IMG/VR virus record: IMGVR_UViG_3300034073_003658
Span: 1-60,113 of that record
Origin: a virus
Direction: 5' to 3' (one strand)
DNA: 60,113 nt
Shown: piece by piece, positions 16,462 through 25,805 of the stretch
Numbering within the stretch: position 1 is the first letter of the stretch
Layout of the letters: every line of letters starts with the position of its first letter
The notes under the pieces: generated by a model
The model's database searches: none
Told to the model about the DNA's origin: nothing
The model's input: only the letters and a program-made list of their open reading frames with translations
Translations under genes and position numbers: made by a program

Positions 16462-16478
16462 AAATAAAAACGATTTGT

Positions 16479-19361
16479 TTAACCTATTTGCCTTTTTAAA
16501 CCAACAGATTCTTCCATTTCAACAAAACGGTCTTTAATCATGTATTCAGAAGATAAACCTTTTTGTCTCCAAAACTCAATTTCACCATCACTCATAGTCA
16601 TTAATTCTTCTAAAGTATCTTGGTCTTCGGGATTTGTTGCCACGCCACCAATAAGTTCTAACTCTTTAGAAGTAAAAAATTGTTTTAGTTCTGGGTTGTC
16701 AATAATTAAAGATTCTCTAACATGAAGTGGGAATACAACTAAAAGTGGTTCTACTTTCTTATTAAAAGCGTCAATATATTTTGGCACATTATAATCACCT
16801 GTTAAATCAGGATTCTTTTTAATTTGGTCTTCCGTGATTAAATAACAATTAAATTTTAATTCACCTTCAGGTGTTTTTTTAGTTTTACTAAATGAAATAT
16901 CCCCATGGGATTTACGAGTACCGTTGTTAACATAGTACAAAGTATCACCCAAACTAACATGAACATTATCACGAATAACTAACTCCATATGTGCTTGTCT
17001 AGGTAGATCTCGACCATTTTTATCAGTACCTCTTTTAATATAAGATTGAATGGTTTTTTTAACTTTAGATTTATTAGCTATCTCAACTAAAGGTACTTGT
17101 TTGTTGTAAATTTTTTCTAAATATTCATAATAATAATCAACAAATTCTTTTCCTTTACCGTCTAATAACATTCTAATTGCTTTAGCTAAAAACTTTTCAA
17201 TGTATTTTGGGATTGTTTTACCTTTGATGGTGTTACCTGTTAATTTTACTTTACCACCTGGTTTTAAGATAGCATAATTCTTTCTTGAAAGGTTAATCGT
17301 TGCATCCATAATATCATCAATATCAAGACCCATAGCCCCAAACATATATCTTTCGTTGTATTCAGCAACATCTGCATCAATACCTGTATAAACAACATCT
17401 TTCTTTACAAAACGATGTAAACCTTTACCAACATAAGTTCTTGTGTCAGCATCTTCAGGACAAGAAAAGTTAACACCGTCAGTATCTAGTACCAGTGGAG
17501 TGTAACCCCTATCCATAAAAAATTTAATCATTAAACGAAGATATTGTCGACCTGTACAAGTAATTTGTTCACCAATATCGATATCACCCCAAGGAAAGAT
17601 ATATGGAGCTGAAATAGAACCAAAAGCAGAGTTATTTAAAATCTTAATTGGTAATTGCTTCTTATCGTACATGGATGATAGTTTCATATTACCTTTTGCT
17701 GCCTCTTCATTCATCAAAGCTTTATACTTATTACGAGTGTCAGACAAATATTTTAACATTGCTCGTAATGCACCTGTAATATCGCAATCAGGGAATACTT
17801 CGTGAGTTAACTGAATTGATGGGTAAAGTGACGCGTAGTCAAATTTGGCAACTTTTTTACTATAACCTAAGTGTAATAACCTAGATAAACCGCCCACAAA
17901 ATCACGTTTTGGTAGTATGTCTGGTAAGGCTAAATTATTTTCATATGACCAAGACATCATTAATAATTTCCACATTGTTGCTGTACCCATTGTAATCGAA
18001 CGACCAAATGTTGTTGGTACTAAAGCTGCGGTTAAGAAACCCGCTTGCGTATAAATGTCATCTACTTGTTCAGTTTCTAACAAGTCATCCGTTAAGTATT
18101 CTGTAATTAAAAATCGACCATCAACAACCTCCCATTTATCTTCATAACCCTCAACAACAACCATGTTACCTTTTTTATCCTCAGTCATTTTAGGTTCAGG
18201 TTTTACACCATCGATATCATACCACTGACCACTTGTTGGATTATAGTTATAGTTTTTATTTTCAACCCAAATTTTACCCAACTGTCCACCGTCTACATAA
18301 ACACGAGTTGGTCTTTCTACTTTCGCCTCTTTCGCGATATATTTTAAACCTGCCTCTTTTAAATTAGAATTTAAAGCTTGTGCTTGTCTAACTCTGTGTA
18401 AAGTATCTAAAATATTAATACCCCACATAACCGTTTGTTCATAATTTTCTAATTCCGCACCTAATTTAAGTGAAGCTGTTTTACGTAACATTGGGATTTC
18501 TGGGTGTCTCGTTTTTATAATATTTCTAGTATTTACGGTAGTTGTTTTATCACCTCTTTTACTGATTGTAACAGACTCATTACTAATACCTAAAATTTTC
18601 ATTCGACCCAAAATATAACGCCAGTCAAAGTTCTCAGAATTGTAACCTGTAATGATAGAAGCGTTACGTTCATGAAGTATATTAAAGAATTCTTTAATCA
18701 TTCTACGTTCAGTTTCCTCAGACCAATTACCGTTTTCATCATAAGAATCAATAATTTTACGAAATCCACGGTTATCTTTAATTCCTATTAAGAAAATATG
18801 GCCATCTTCAGGATCTAACGAAGTGGTTTCAATATCAAATACCAATTTATGCACTTCAGTATAATCATCGAAACCTTTAAACAAACGTTTACCAGTTTGA
18901 ATCATAAACTGTTCAATTGGTTGTACCATTTGAATCATGTCTTTTCTTTTCCAAGGATCTAAACCACCTTTTTTAAAAAAGTTAACTAAGTCACGGTAAG
19001 TACCCGAAGATTTAACCAAAAATTTAAAACCATCTTCAAGACGTTCATTATCGTCAGTTCTTAATTTTTCTGTAAAAATACCGTGTTTTTTGGCTTCAGA
19101 ACGCATACGTTCTACATCATCACCATAGAAACCACTACCTTTAAGTGATTTTGTCCATAAAAATGGTGTAAATTTTTGGGTTTTAATCATTTTACCCTTA
19201 ATCGGGTCATCAATAAATGTATAAACTCTGTTAGATTCATCTACTGACCAATCACCAGTTTGGTCTAGTTCTACAGCCACAATATATTTTTCTGAATCGC
19301 GACCTTCTAAAAACACCTTTATATCTTCAGGTGTTGCCTGTTGAATTTCTTTTTTACTCAT
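16479..19361 (-). CDS. family B DNA polymerase with 3'-5' exonuclease domain
   Basis: The frame opens with a TTG at 19391; the ATG at 19359-19361 (MSKKEIQQATPED) gives 960 residues and is preferred. Exonuclease motifs: LVFDIETT near 177 (Exo I), IITGYNSENFDW near 245 (Exo II), YLTDDLLETEQV near 425 (Exo III). Polymerase motifs: FDYASLYPS near 508-515 (A), KILNNSAFGS near 573-582 (B) and LDTDG near 625-629 (C), all with catalytic Asp residues. It is the phage replicative polymerase. The B motif has Phe where Tyr is common. The gene is complete, upstream of the virion-like gene set and in the same direction as the left half. Confidence 0.97.
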   Translation of the reverse strand: MSKKEIQQATPEDIKVFLEGRDSEKYIVAVELDQTGDWSVDESNRVYTFIDDPIKGKMIKTQKFTPFLWTKSLKGSGFYGDDVERMRSEAKKHGIFTEKLRTDDNERLEDGFKFLVKSSGTYRDLVNFFKKGGLDPWKRKDMIQMVQPIEQFMIQTGKRLFKGFDDYTEVHKLVFDIETTSLDPEDGHIFLIGIKDNRGFRKIIDSYDENGNWSEETERRMIKEFFNILHERNASIITGYNSENFDWRYILGRMKILGISNESVTISKRGDKTTTVNTRNIIKTRHPEIPMLRKTASLKLGAELENYEQTVMWGINILDTLHRVRQAQALNSNLKEAGLKYIAKEAKVERPTRVYVDGGQLGKIWVENKNYNYNPTSGQWYDIDGVKPEPKMTEDKKGNMVVVEGYEDKWEVVDGRFLITEYLTDDLLETEQVDDIYTQAGFLTAALVPTTFGRSITMGTATMWKLLMMSWSYENNLALPDILPKRDFVGGLSRLLHLGYSKKVAKFDYASLYPSIQLTHEVFPDCDITGALRAMLKYLSDTRNKYKALMNEEAAKGNMKLSSMYDKKQLPIKILNNSAFGSISAPYIFPWGDIDIGEQITCTGRQYLRLMIKFFMDRGYTPLVLDTDGVNFSCPEDADTRTYVGKGLHRFVKKDVVYTGIDADVAEYNERYMFGAMGLDIDDIMDATINLSRKNYAILKPGGKVKLTGNTIKGKTIPKYIEKFLAKAIRMLLDGKGKEFVDYYYEYLEKIYNKQVPLVEIANKSKVKKTIQSYIKRGTDKNGRDLPRQAHMELVIRDNVHVSLGDTLYYVNNGTRKSHGDISFSKTKKTPEGELKFNCYLITEDQIKKNPDLTGDYNVPKYIDAFNKKVEPLLVVFPLHVRESLIIDNPELKQFFTSKELELIGGVATNPEDQDTLEELMTMSDGEIEFWRQKGLSSEYMIKDRFVEMEESVGLKRQIG

Positions 19362-19453
19362 ATCTATATCTGTTTGGGACGGGGACAGCAAAACCCACTC
19401 GTTATTGTTTAGTAACTAATAAAAAATATGAAAATAAAATGAGATTGTGAAGA
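19362..19453 (-). promoter_or_regulatory. leader region of the DNA polymerase gene with a G/C-rich patch
   Basis: This 92-base gap precedes the polymerase ATG. Plus-strand 19373-19401 is unusually G/C-rich for this AT-rich window and lies just upstream of the start. In gene orientation it reads GGGTTTTGCTGTCCCC and could fold into a short GGG/CCC stem. T4 polymerase represses its own mRNA through a leader hairpin, so a translational operator is conceivable but unproven. Confidence 0.25.
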
Positions 19454-19795
19454 TTAATTATTTTTAATAATTAACTCTCCTAAAACTTCTATTTGACCAA
19501 CCAACCTTTGAAATTCTACTTGGCCCATATCTACGTCTTTAGATATTTTACATAACTTATCTAAAAGTTCTTTAAATTCTTTTTTACCTTCAGTAACATC
19601 AAAGTTACCTTGGCTTGCTTTTTTGTAATAAGGTAATTTTACAACAAAGTGGTGATAAGTTAACATAGCTGGACCACCTTTTTCTTTGGCATTTTTAGTG
19701 ATTTTTTCTGCACCAGCCAATCTTTTTTCAGCAAAAGTTTTAAAACTTTCTTTTGTAATAATCTCTTCTTTAATTATTGATTTTATATTTAACAT
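19454..19795 (-). CDS. small helical protein with IIKE leader
   Basis: A 113-residue, charged and mostly helical protein. It begins MLNIKSIIKEEIITKESFK, an amphipathic leader ending in IKE, comparable with leaders of the proteins at 58047 and 58486. The middle contains GPAMLTYHHFVVKLPYYKKA and the C-terminal half is a long helix (ELLDKLCKISKDVDMGQVEF...). Unknown family. The start overlaps the stop of the upstream BppU-like gene by seven bases. If the leader is a capsid-targeting sequence, this would be an internal head protein. Confidence 0.6.
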   Translation of the reverse strand: MLNIKSIIKEEIITKESFKTFAEKRLAGAEKITKNAKEKGGPAMLTYHHFVVKLPYYKKASQGNFDVTEGKKEFKELLDKLCKISKDVDMGQVEFQRLVGQIEVLGELIIKNN

Positions 19796-20178
19796 ATGAT
19801 ACTGGATTTTGTGAAGCTATCTAAAACATTTACATACAAATCCTCTCTAATTGGTACTACTAAGGAGGTGTTATCATCTAAAAAGTTAATTCTAAATTCA
19901 GCCTTATAACTACCAGGTGTATTTGTGTCTTTTTCTGTAAATCTATAACCTAAATAATACTCACCATCTTCTTGACAGATTTCTTTATCAACTGGCAACA
20001 ATAAACCTTGTTTATTAAAAATTTTATACTGCCCTTTATCGTTAACCATTGAAAATGTTATGGTGGCATTTTCTAAACGATTAAAAATTGTGCGGTAAAA
20101 ATTTCTACCATCATTAATCACTTTTAGTTTTAATAAAGGTAAATTTGAATTTTTTCTTATAAAAAAGTTTTGTGCCAT
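19789..20178 (-). CDS. Ig-like/BppU N-terminal-like baseplate or fibre protein
   Basis: The 129-residue protein has a beta-sandwich pattern: NLPLLKLKVINDGRNFYRTI, ATITFSMVNDKGQYKIFNKQG, DGEYYLGYRFTEKDTNTPGSYKAEFRINF and VVPIREDLYVNVLDSF. The YxLxYRFTExDTxxPGxYxAEFxI segment is close to the Ig-like N-terminal domain of baseplate upper proteins (BppU), which attaches receptor-binding proteins to the baseplate. That family assignment is by pattern. It is transcribed divergently from the giant fibre gene at 20254, and its ATG lies two bases from a motif AATATTTATTA on its own strand. Confidence 0.55.
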   Translation of the reverse strand: MAQNFFIRKNSNLPLLKLKVINDGRNFYRTIFNRLENATITFSMVNDKGQYKIFNKQGLLLPVDKEICQEDGEYYLGYRFTEKDTNTPGSYKAEFRINFLDDNTSLVVPIREDLYVNVLDSFTKSSIIC

Positions 20179-20180
20179 AC

Positions 20181-20191
20181 TAATAAATATT
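20181..20191 (-). promoter_or_regulatory. late-promoter-like motif AATATTTATTA
   Basis: Lies two bases upstream of the ATG at 20178, so a transcript from it would be nearly leaderless. It forms a divergent pair with the plus-strand copy at 20232-20242. Confidence 0.4.
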
Positions 20192-20231
20192 ATTATTACT
20201 AAATAAAAAATTATTTATATCCACTTTATTT

Positions 20232-20242
20232 GATATTTATAA
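20232..20242 (+). promoter_or_regulatory. late-promoter-like motif GATATTTATAA
   Basis: Exact core, 11 bases before the ATG of the 1281-residue fibre at 20254. The divergent arrangement with the minus copy 40 bases away supports a promoter role. Confidence 0.55.
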
Positions 20243-20253
20243 AATAAAAATAA

Positions 20254-23200
20254 ATGTCAATTATTGGTGGTGTAACAGTTTACGGTTTTATAACTCCAAG
20301 TAGTACTGGTGATACATATGCGGTTATTGATCCTATATACGGTATTGATGGCCTTAGGAATCTTGATTTATTGAGTGATTTAGATAACATTCCGAATGAT
20401 AGAAGACGTGCCGGAATGATTGTCGGTATTAGTGGTGGCACAAGTTATTATAAATTAAAAACTGAACCATGGAATTATGATAATTCCGATTGGGAACTTT
20501 TTTCTTTAGGTGGTGGTAATTTTACTGGTGGTACTGTTACGGGTTATACAATTTTTACAGGTGGATTATCAGCCACAACAGTAGAAACAGACTTTTTTAC
20601 TTTAAAAACTTCTGGTGATACAAATGGTTACTTCTTAATTTCAGACCCTAACGGTAACGCTTCTTGGGTACCTGAACAGAATTTAAATTTGTGGGGATTA
20701 ATTATAACGGGGGTGACATGGGACGGCCAATCAAATAAATTAGATTTTTATAAAAATGATAATACTTCGATAACCCAATACATAAATTCTTTTAGTGGGT
20801 TAACTGTTAGTGATACTTTATCAGCTACAACGGTAGAAACTAATTCATTGATAACTAATTCTGTAACTTCTACTACTCTAACCACTAATTTCTTTCAACT
20901 ACCTAGTACTGGTAACACTAGTGGATATCTTTTATCATCAGACTCAAACGGTAATGCTAGTTGGATTTCTGAACAAGATTTAACTCTATGGAATTTAGTT
21001 GTTACAGGTAATAAACTTTTAAACGGTGGAGCCTCATATGTTAGTGGATTAACTTTTAGTATTACACCCCTAAATTATATAATTAATAGTGTAATTTATG
21101 AAATCACAGGACAAACATTTGTTACATTAAATAGTGGTGACACTACATATGGTAGGATTGATGTTATAGTAGCTGATATAAGCGGTAATACAGGTTTTGT
21201 AGAAGGTACGCCTTCACCTAACCCAGAAAAACCAGATATAGACGAATCAACACAAGTAGAAGTTACTTTCGTATCTGTACCTGCAAATGCTTCAACACCT
21301 AATATTACCACAGAATTAATTTATAACGAAAATGATGGACCCCCTTCTGAGTGGTTATTTTCTACAAATAACCCAACAAGAATAAAAGGTAATTCTACCA
21401 ACCAATTTTATAGTGGTACAAAATCAATTGAACTTAGTGGTGTTACAAGTAGTACATCTATTATAAATTTATCTTCTTCTACTCAATTTGATACTTCACA
21501 GTATTCTACATTACAATTTGCTATTAAAAATAGGATACCTAACAACACAACTAATCAGTTAAGATTTACTTTTAGAAATGTTGGTGGGGCACAAATAGGT
21601 AATTTGGTTATAATGAACGCGGCTAACACCGCCGGATACATACAATATTCAAGTACAAACACATCAACATGGCAGTTAATTTCAATTCCTTTATGGAAAT
21701 TTGCATTAACAAATACAATAGTAAATTCATTACAAATACAAATAGTTAATAGTTCCACTAATCAATCTAATTTATTTTTAGATAAAATAGAGTTGGTTGA
21801 GGGTATTGTGGATGCACCACCTACAAATTCTTGGATTAATGTTAGGGGTGATACATCAACTATAATAACAGCACCAAGTCCTAATGCAACTTTAACTATT
21901 TCTGGTGGTACAAACATAGGTTCTAGGGTTATAGGTACTTCAGTTGTTTTAGATTTAGATAACAATATTAACCTTAATAATGTTAAATCTAACACAATTT
22001 CAGCAACAACTTTTAATGGTGGTTTTTTAGGTACTTCTGGAAATTGTTTTACAGACTTATTTGTTAGTAATGTTAATTCTTGTTCACCTTTACATATCCA
22101 AAACAATAGTGTTGGTGATGTTTTAATTGGTGAAAATGGTGGTGTTAATCTTGGTGTCGGCACAAGTACTCCGACATCAAAATTGGAAGTAAAAGGTTTA
22201 GACTCTTCATCATCAAACTATGGCTTAAAAGTTCAAAATAGTGGCGGTACAGATAATTTTGTTGTTAGAAATGATGGTAATGTCGGTATTAATTCTTCAA
22301 ATCCAAACTATCAATTAGAGGTTTTACCTAAAGATTTAACAGGTACAACAATTGTCCACATCAAAAACTACAGTACATCACCAAATTGGGCACCAGTTGG
22401 GTTGTATGTTAGAGACGGATCTAATTATGGTGTTGACATGACAACTAGTTCTGACGGTGTTAATACGTATTTAAATATAAATTCTGGAACTTATTCTTAT
22501 TTAACACACGCAGTTAATGGTTCTTCGGTGGCCGAATTAGTTACCGCCGGTAGTAATCTTTTATTATGGAGACTTCCAGACACTTTTAATTTCAGAAGAA
22601 GAACGACAAATGGTGATTGGATTAATTTTAATTCTTTAAATCAAAGAGTTTCAATTTTTAATGAAAATATTGGTGGTGTTACAATACCAGCAAGATTAGG
22701 TTTAAGGGGTGACACAGATACTTCAAGTTCATATTCTTTAGTAATTCAAAATAGTGGTGGGACTAATAACTTTGTTGTTAGAGACGATGGTAATGTTGGT
22801 GTTGGGATTTCTACACCTATATTTAGATTACATGTTCTTGGTGACTCTTTTGTTGATGGGGATGTTACTATAACTGGAAATGTTAACATTCTTGGTACTG
22901 CAACAACAATTAACACAGAAACTTTAACCGTAGCTGATAATATAATTACTTTAAATTCAAATTATAGTGGTAATACACAACCATTTTTTGGTAATTCTGG
23001 TGTTGAAGTTTTGAGAGGTTCTGGTACCACAGCTTCTTTATTATGGGAAGAACTTGATGGGTACTGGGTTGCGGGTTTATCTGGCTCTACAAAAAAGATA
23101 ATTTTAGAAAATGATAGTTTATCATTATTAAACAGTGGGCACACACATCCTATTTCAGAAATTAATAACTTACAGTCTTCATTAGATTCTAAGTTTGACA

Positions 23201-24099
23201 AAAGTGGTGGTACTATAAGTGGTAATGTAGAAATTATTGGTTCCCTTAGTGCAACAACTTATTACGGTAATGGACAATATTTAAGTGGTATAGTTACGGA
23301 TAATTTTTATGTAACTGGAGGTACCTTTAGTACTAGTGGTAGTAGTGGTACTTTAATTTTAAATCGACAAAATGGTTCTGTTATTATTACTGGATTTACT
23401 TCAAGTGATACATACGTCACAGGTTTCACCTACACAAATAATAATTTAACATTAACTAGAAATGAAGGTAAATCACCATTAACTGTTAATATTTCTACTA
23501 TGACAGGTTTAACTATCAATGGGAATTTAACAGTGACAGGTAGTACTTCTGTTAGAGGTATTACTGGCACTTCTGCGTTATTTTCTGGAACAGGACAAAA
23601 TATATTAACAATAATTGGATCTGGTAATAGTACCACTTCACCATTATTTACTGTACAGGGTTCATCTGGTGAATTGTTTAGTGTTACTGACTCTTTAGTT
23701 GGATCGTTATTTTCAGTTAATGATATATCTGGGTTACCGATTTTAGAAGTTTTTTCAAACAATACAATATTACAAGGAAGTTATTTAGCACCCTCACTTA
23801 ATACAACAATTAGGACTTCATTAACCGCAGGTACAAATACGGTATATTCAATACCCACAAGTGCTTATACGGGAGCGTTTTTTGATTATACAGTAATTAG
23901 TTCAACAGGTGCTAGAGCAGGAAATATTATGTCAATATGGAGTGGTACCACAGTACAATACACAGATGTTAGTACAAACGATATTGGTAATACGGCTGGC
24001 GTTACATTCCTTATGTCTGTGTCAAGTGGTAATGCAATATTAAGTAGTTCCGCAACAACAACGGGGTGGACTTTAAAAACAATTGTTAGGTCGATATGA
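20254..24099 (+). CDS. large tail fibre/structural protein
   Basis: A 1281-residue protein made of short beta repeats rich in Thr, Ser, Gly and Asn. Visible modules: repeats of the type GxLSATTVETxxFxLxTSGxTxGYxL (residues about 100-250); a jelly-roll carbohydrate-binding-like region (LQFAIKNRIPNNTTNQLRF and LFLDKIELVEG) at 365-515; a Cys motif CFTDLFVSNVNSCSP at 598-612 also found in the 34056 fibre; a phage-type TPTSKLEVKG/NVGIN repeat pair; a TITGNVNILGT TINTETLTVADN-like block near 865-900; HTHPISEI near 970; and a C-terminal beta domain (TGAFFDYTVISSTGARAGNI). No chaperone cleavage site is obvious. Likely a trimeric receptor-binding or baseplate fibre. Confidence 0.82.
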   Translation: MSIIGGVTVYGFITPSSTGDTYAVIDPIYGIDGLRNLDLLSDLDNIPNDRRRAGMIVGISGGTSYYKLKTEPWNYDNSDWELFSLGGGNFTGGTVTGYTIFTGGLSATTVETDFFTLKTSGDTNGYFLISDPNGNASWVPEQNLNLWGLIITGVTWDGQSNKLDFYKNDNTSITQYINSFSGLTVSDTLSATTVETNSLITNSVTSTTLTTNFFQLPSTGNTSGYLLSSDSNGNASWISEQDLTLWNLVVTGNKLLNGGASYVSGLTFSITPLNYIINSVIYEITGQTFVTLNSGDTTYGRIDVIVADISGNTGFVEGTPSPNPEKPDIDESTQVEVTFVSVPANASTPNITTELIYNENDGPPSEWLFSTNNPTRIKGNSTNQFYSGTKSIELSGVTSSTSIINLSSSTQFDTSQYSTLQFAIKNRIPNNTTNQLRFTFRNVGGAQIGNLVIMNAANTAGYIQYSSTNTSTWQLISIPLWKFALTNTIVNSLQIQIVNSSTNQSNLFLDKIELVEGIVDAPPTNSWINVRGDTSTIITAPSPNATLTISGGTNIGSRVIGTSVVLDLDNNINLNNVKSNTISATTFNGGFLGTSGNCFTDLFVSNVNSCSPLHIQNNSVGDVLIGENGGVNLGVGTSTPTSKLEVKGLDSSSSNYGLKVQNSGGTDNFVVRNDGNVGINSSNPNYQLEVLPKDLTGTTIVHIKNYSTSPNWAPVGLYVRDGSNYGVDMTTSSDGVNTYLNINSGTYSYLTHAVNGSSVAELVTAGSNLLLWRLPDTFNFRRRTTNGDWINFNSLNQRVSIFNENIGGVTIPARLGLRGDTDTSSSYSLVIQNSGGTNNFVVRDDGNVGVGISTPIFRLHVLGDSFVDGDVTITGNVNILGTATTINTETLTVADNIITLNSNYSGNTQPFFGNSGVEVLRGSGTTASLLWEELDGYWVAGLSGSTKKIILENDSLSLLNSGHTHPISEINNLQSSLDSKFDKSGGTISGNVEIIGSLSATTYYGNGQYLSGIVTDNFYVTGGTFSTSGSSGTLILNRQNGSVIITGFTSSDTYVTGFTYTNNNLTLTRNEGKSPLTVNISTMTGLTINGNLTVTGSTSVRGITGTSALFSGTGQNILTIIGSGNSTTSPLFTVQGSSGELFSVTDSLVGSLFSVNDISGLPILEVFSNNTILQGSYLAPSLNTTIRTSLTAGTNTVYSIPTSAYTGAFFDYTVISSTGARAGNIMSIWSGTTVQYTDVSTNDIGNTAGVTFLMSVSSGNAILSSSATTTGWTLKTIVRSI

Positions 24100-24824
24100 G
24101 TTATAATTTTAGTCCACGCATAGTAACTGATGGTCTTGTGTTGTATTTAGACGCGGCTAATACCAAATCATATCTTGGTTCTGGTACAATATGGACTGAT
24201 TTAAGTAGAAATAATTATAATGTTAATTTAATTAATAGTCCAACATTTGATACAATTAACAATGGAATTATTAAAAGTGATGGTGTTGATAGTTACGTAC
24301 AAGTTGGTACCACTTTCTCCGACTTTCAAATTCCACCCACATGGTCTTATTGTGGTTTCGTTTATTGTAATCTAACAATTACAACCATTTTAACAAGGGC
24401 GGATATTTTAGGTAAGGGCACAACTAATGGTAATTCAGGTGTAGTACTTTCTTTTAGAGGTGGTGTTTATAATGGATTGTATTTTAGATTAACAGGTTCG
24501 GCCCCCACACCCCCAAATACAGATGTAATACCTACCATAGATTATAGCTCGGTCGTTAGTAATAAATGGTCTTTTGTTTGCGTAACTAAATCAATTTATG
24601 AATATAAATTATATCTTAACGGAAACCTATTACAAACTTTAACTGACCCATATAGTAGAGACGTAAACAATAACACAAATACATTAAAATTTATGGGTGG
24701 TGACGGAGCATCTGTGGGTCAAAAAGTGTGGTTAGGTCCTCAAATTATGTATAATCGTACATTATCCGCAACAGAAATAATTCAAAACTACAACGCATTA
24801 AAATCAAGATACAATTTAAATTAA
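24096..24824 (+). CDS. LamG/concanavalin-like lectin domain protein, copy 1
   Basis: This 242-residue protein overlaps the fibre gene by four bases (ATGA). It begins with IVTDGLVLYLDAANTKSYLG and TIWTDLSRNNYNVNL, and ends with MYNRTLSATEIIQNYNALKSRYNL. These flank a jelly-roll LamG-type fold (FDTINNGIIKSDGVDSYVQV; WSFVCVTKSIYEYKLYLNG; KVWLGPQIMYNR) that usually binds glycans. Two more copies follow at 24830 and 25802, with the same start and end signatures. A glycan-binding tip or side adhesin of the tail is a likely role. Confidence 0.82.
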   Translation: MSYNFSPRIVTDGLVLYLDAANTKSYLGSGTIWTDLSRNNYNVNLINSPTFDTINNGIIKSDGVDSYVQVGTTFSDFQIPPTWSYCGFVYCNLTITTILTRADILGKGTTNGNSGVVLSFRGGVYNGLYFRLTGSAPTPPNTDVIPTIDYSSVVSNKWSFVCVTKSIYEYKLYLNGNLLQTLTDPYSRDVNNNTNTLKFMGGDGASVGQKVWLGPQIMYNRTLSATEIIQNYNALKSRYNLN

Positions 24825-24829
24825 AAATT

Positions 24830-25531
24830 ATGTCAGGAAGAATATCATATTACGGAGGTATAGTAAGAAATGGTCTAGTATTACATTTAGATGCCGGTAA
24901 AAAAGATTCTTATCCAAGAACAGGAACTTTATGGGGAGATTTAAGTGGTAATGGGAATAATGGTACTTTAACTAATTTTGGTTCTCAAACCATATGGAAT
25001 GGTGATAATGGAGGTGCTATTGTTTTTGATGGGACTAATGATTATGTTTCAATACCATCTTTTAATTTTGGGTCAAACGCTTTTAGCATTTCGTATTGGT
25101 TATATAAATTAGATAGAACTTATAAATATGTTCAAGACTTAGGTGGTAATAATACCGGAGCGTTAGCCCTAGGTCCGGGTACTGGTGGACAACTTACCAC
25201 GAATGCGGCTATAAATGTTTATGGTGGTAGTAAAATATTATCTATCGGTACTGAGTTAGGGAGTAGTTGGTACCCAATAAATCAGTTTTTTGAGATAACC
25301 ATAACCAGAAATGGTTCTGTTTCATCACTCTATCTTAATGGTAATTTAATATATACTGACACCGCTTCAGGCACTTTTGGCGGTAATTCAACTTCTAAAA
25401 TTTGCGCTTACGGAGTGGGGAGTTTTAATTTTAACGGCAGAGTATCGACCACTAAGTTTTATAATAGATTACTTACATCGTCAGAAGTTCTTCAAAACTA
25501 CAATGCACTAAAAGGAAGATTTAATTTATAA
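24830..25531 (+). CDS. LamG-type lectin domain protein, copy 2
   Basis: A 233-residue paralogue of its neighbour. It shares the opening GIVRNGLVLHLDAGKKDSYPR and LWGDLSGNGNNGTLTN, the beta-strand IVFDGTNDYVSIPSF, the SISYWLYK strand, SSLYLNGNLIYTD, and the C-terminal FYNRLLTSSEVLQNYNALK. It contains a longer Gly-rich loop. The spacing of five bases indicates cotranslation with copy 1. Sequence divergence between copies is high outside the terminal signatures, suggesting diversified glycan specificity (inference). Confidence 0.85.
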   Translation: MSGRISYYGGIVRNGLVLHLDAGKKDSYPRTGTLWGDLSGNGNNGTLTNFGSQTIWNGDNGGAIVFDGTNDYVSIPSFNFGSNAFSISYWLYKLDRTYKYVQDLGGNNTGALALGPGTGGQLTTNAAINVYGGSKILSIGTELGSSWYPINQFFEITITRNGSVSSLYLNGNLIYTDTASGTFGGNSTSKICAYGVGSFNFNGRVSTTKFYNRLLTSSEVLQNYNALKGRFNL

Positions 25532-25535
25532 AAAT

Positions 25536-25805
25536 ATGGAAAAACAATTATACGAAAACAGAAAATTTATGATATTTGATGTTAGTGAACTATCAAATAT
25601 CGATTTCACTCAAGTATGTGAAACTTCAATTGACACGGTAAGAAAATCGGTTGATGAAACAAAAACATTTGTTAAATGGAATACTGAAGGAGTTCCTTCA
25701 TCGGTAGATAGTTTAACAACTAAAGAAGGTCCATTTTCATACGAAGAAATATTAACAATATTATCAACTCCAGAATGGACTAACCCAGATCCAATGACAT
25801 TATGA
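25536..25805 (+). CDS. small hypothetical protein in the fibre operon
   Basis: An 89-residue acidic protein with a predicted mixed alpha/beta fold: KFMIFDVSELSNIDFTQVCE, a helix SIDTVRKSVDETKTFVKW, and a C-terminal YEEILTILSTPEWTNPDPM. It lies between LamG copies 2 and 3, four bases after one and overlapping the other by four bases. Small proteins at this position often assist fibre assembly or fill a joint, but no family is recognised and a chaperone role is a guess. The 79-residue gene at 27353 has a similar size and also precedes an adhesin. Confidence 0.62.
   Translation: MEKQLYENRKFMIFDVSELSNIDFTQVCETSIDTVRKSVDETKTFVKWNTEGVPSSVDSLTTKEGPFSYEEILTILSTPEWTNPDPMTL

Noticed and set aside
16439-16463. 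TTG-starting upstream extensions (4492, 5988, 15819, 16479 and 37932 frames)
   Set aside because: They begin inside or at the edge of upstream genes and a nearby ATG gives a better start in each case.
20254-24099. Many minus-strand frames inside the big fibre gene, for example 21762-22163 and 23430-23762
   Set aside because: Repetitive Thr/Ser/Gly coding gives long open antisense frames with Val/Pro-rich translations; they have no start context or neighbours.
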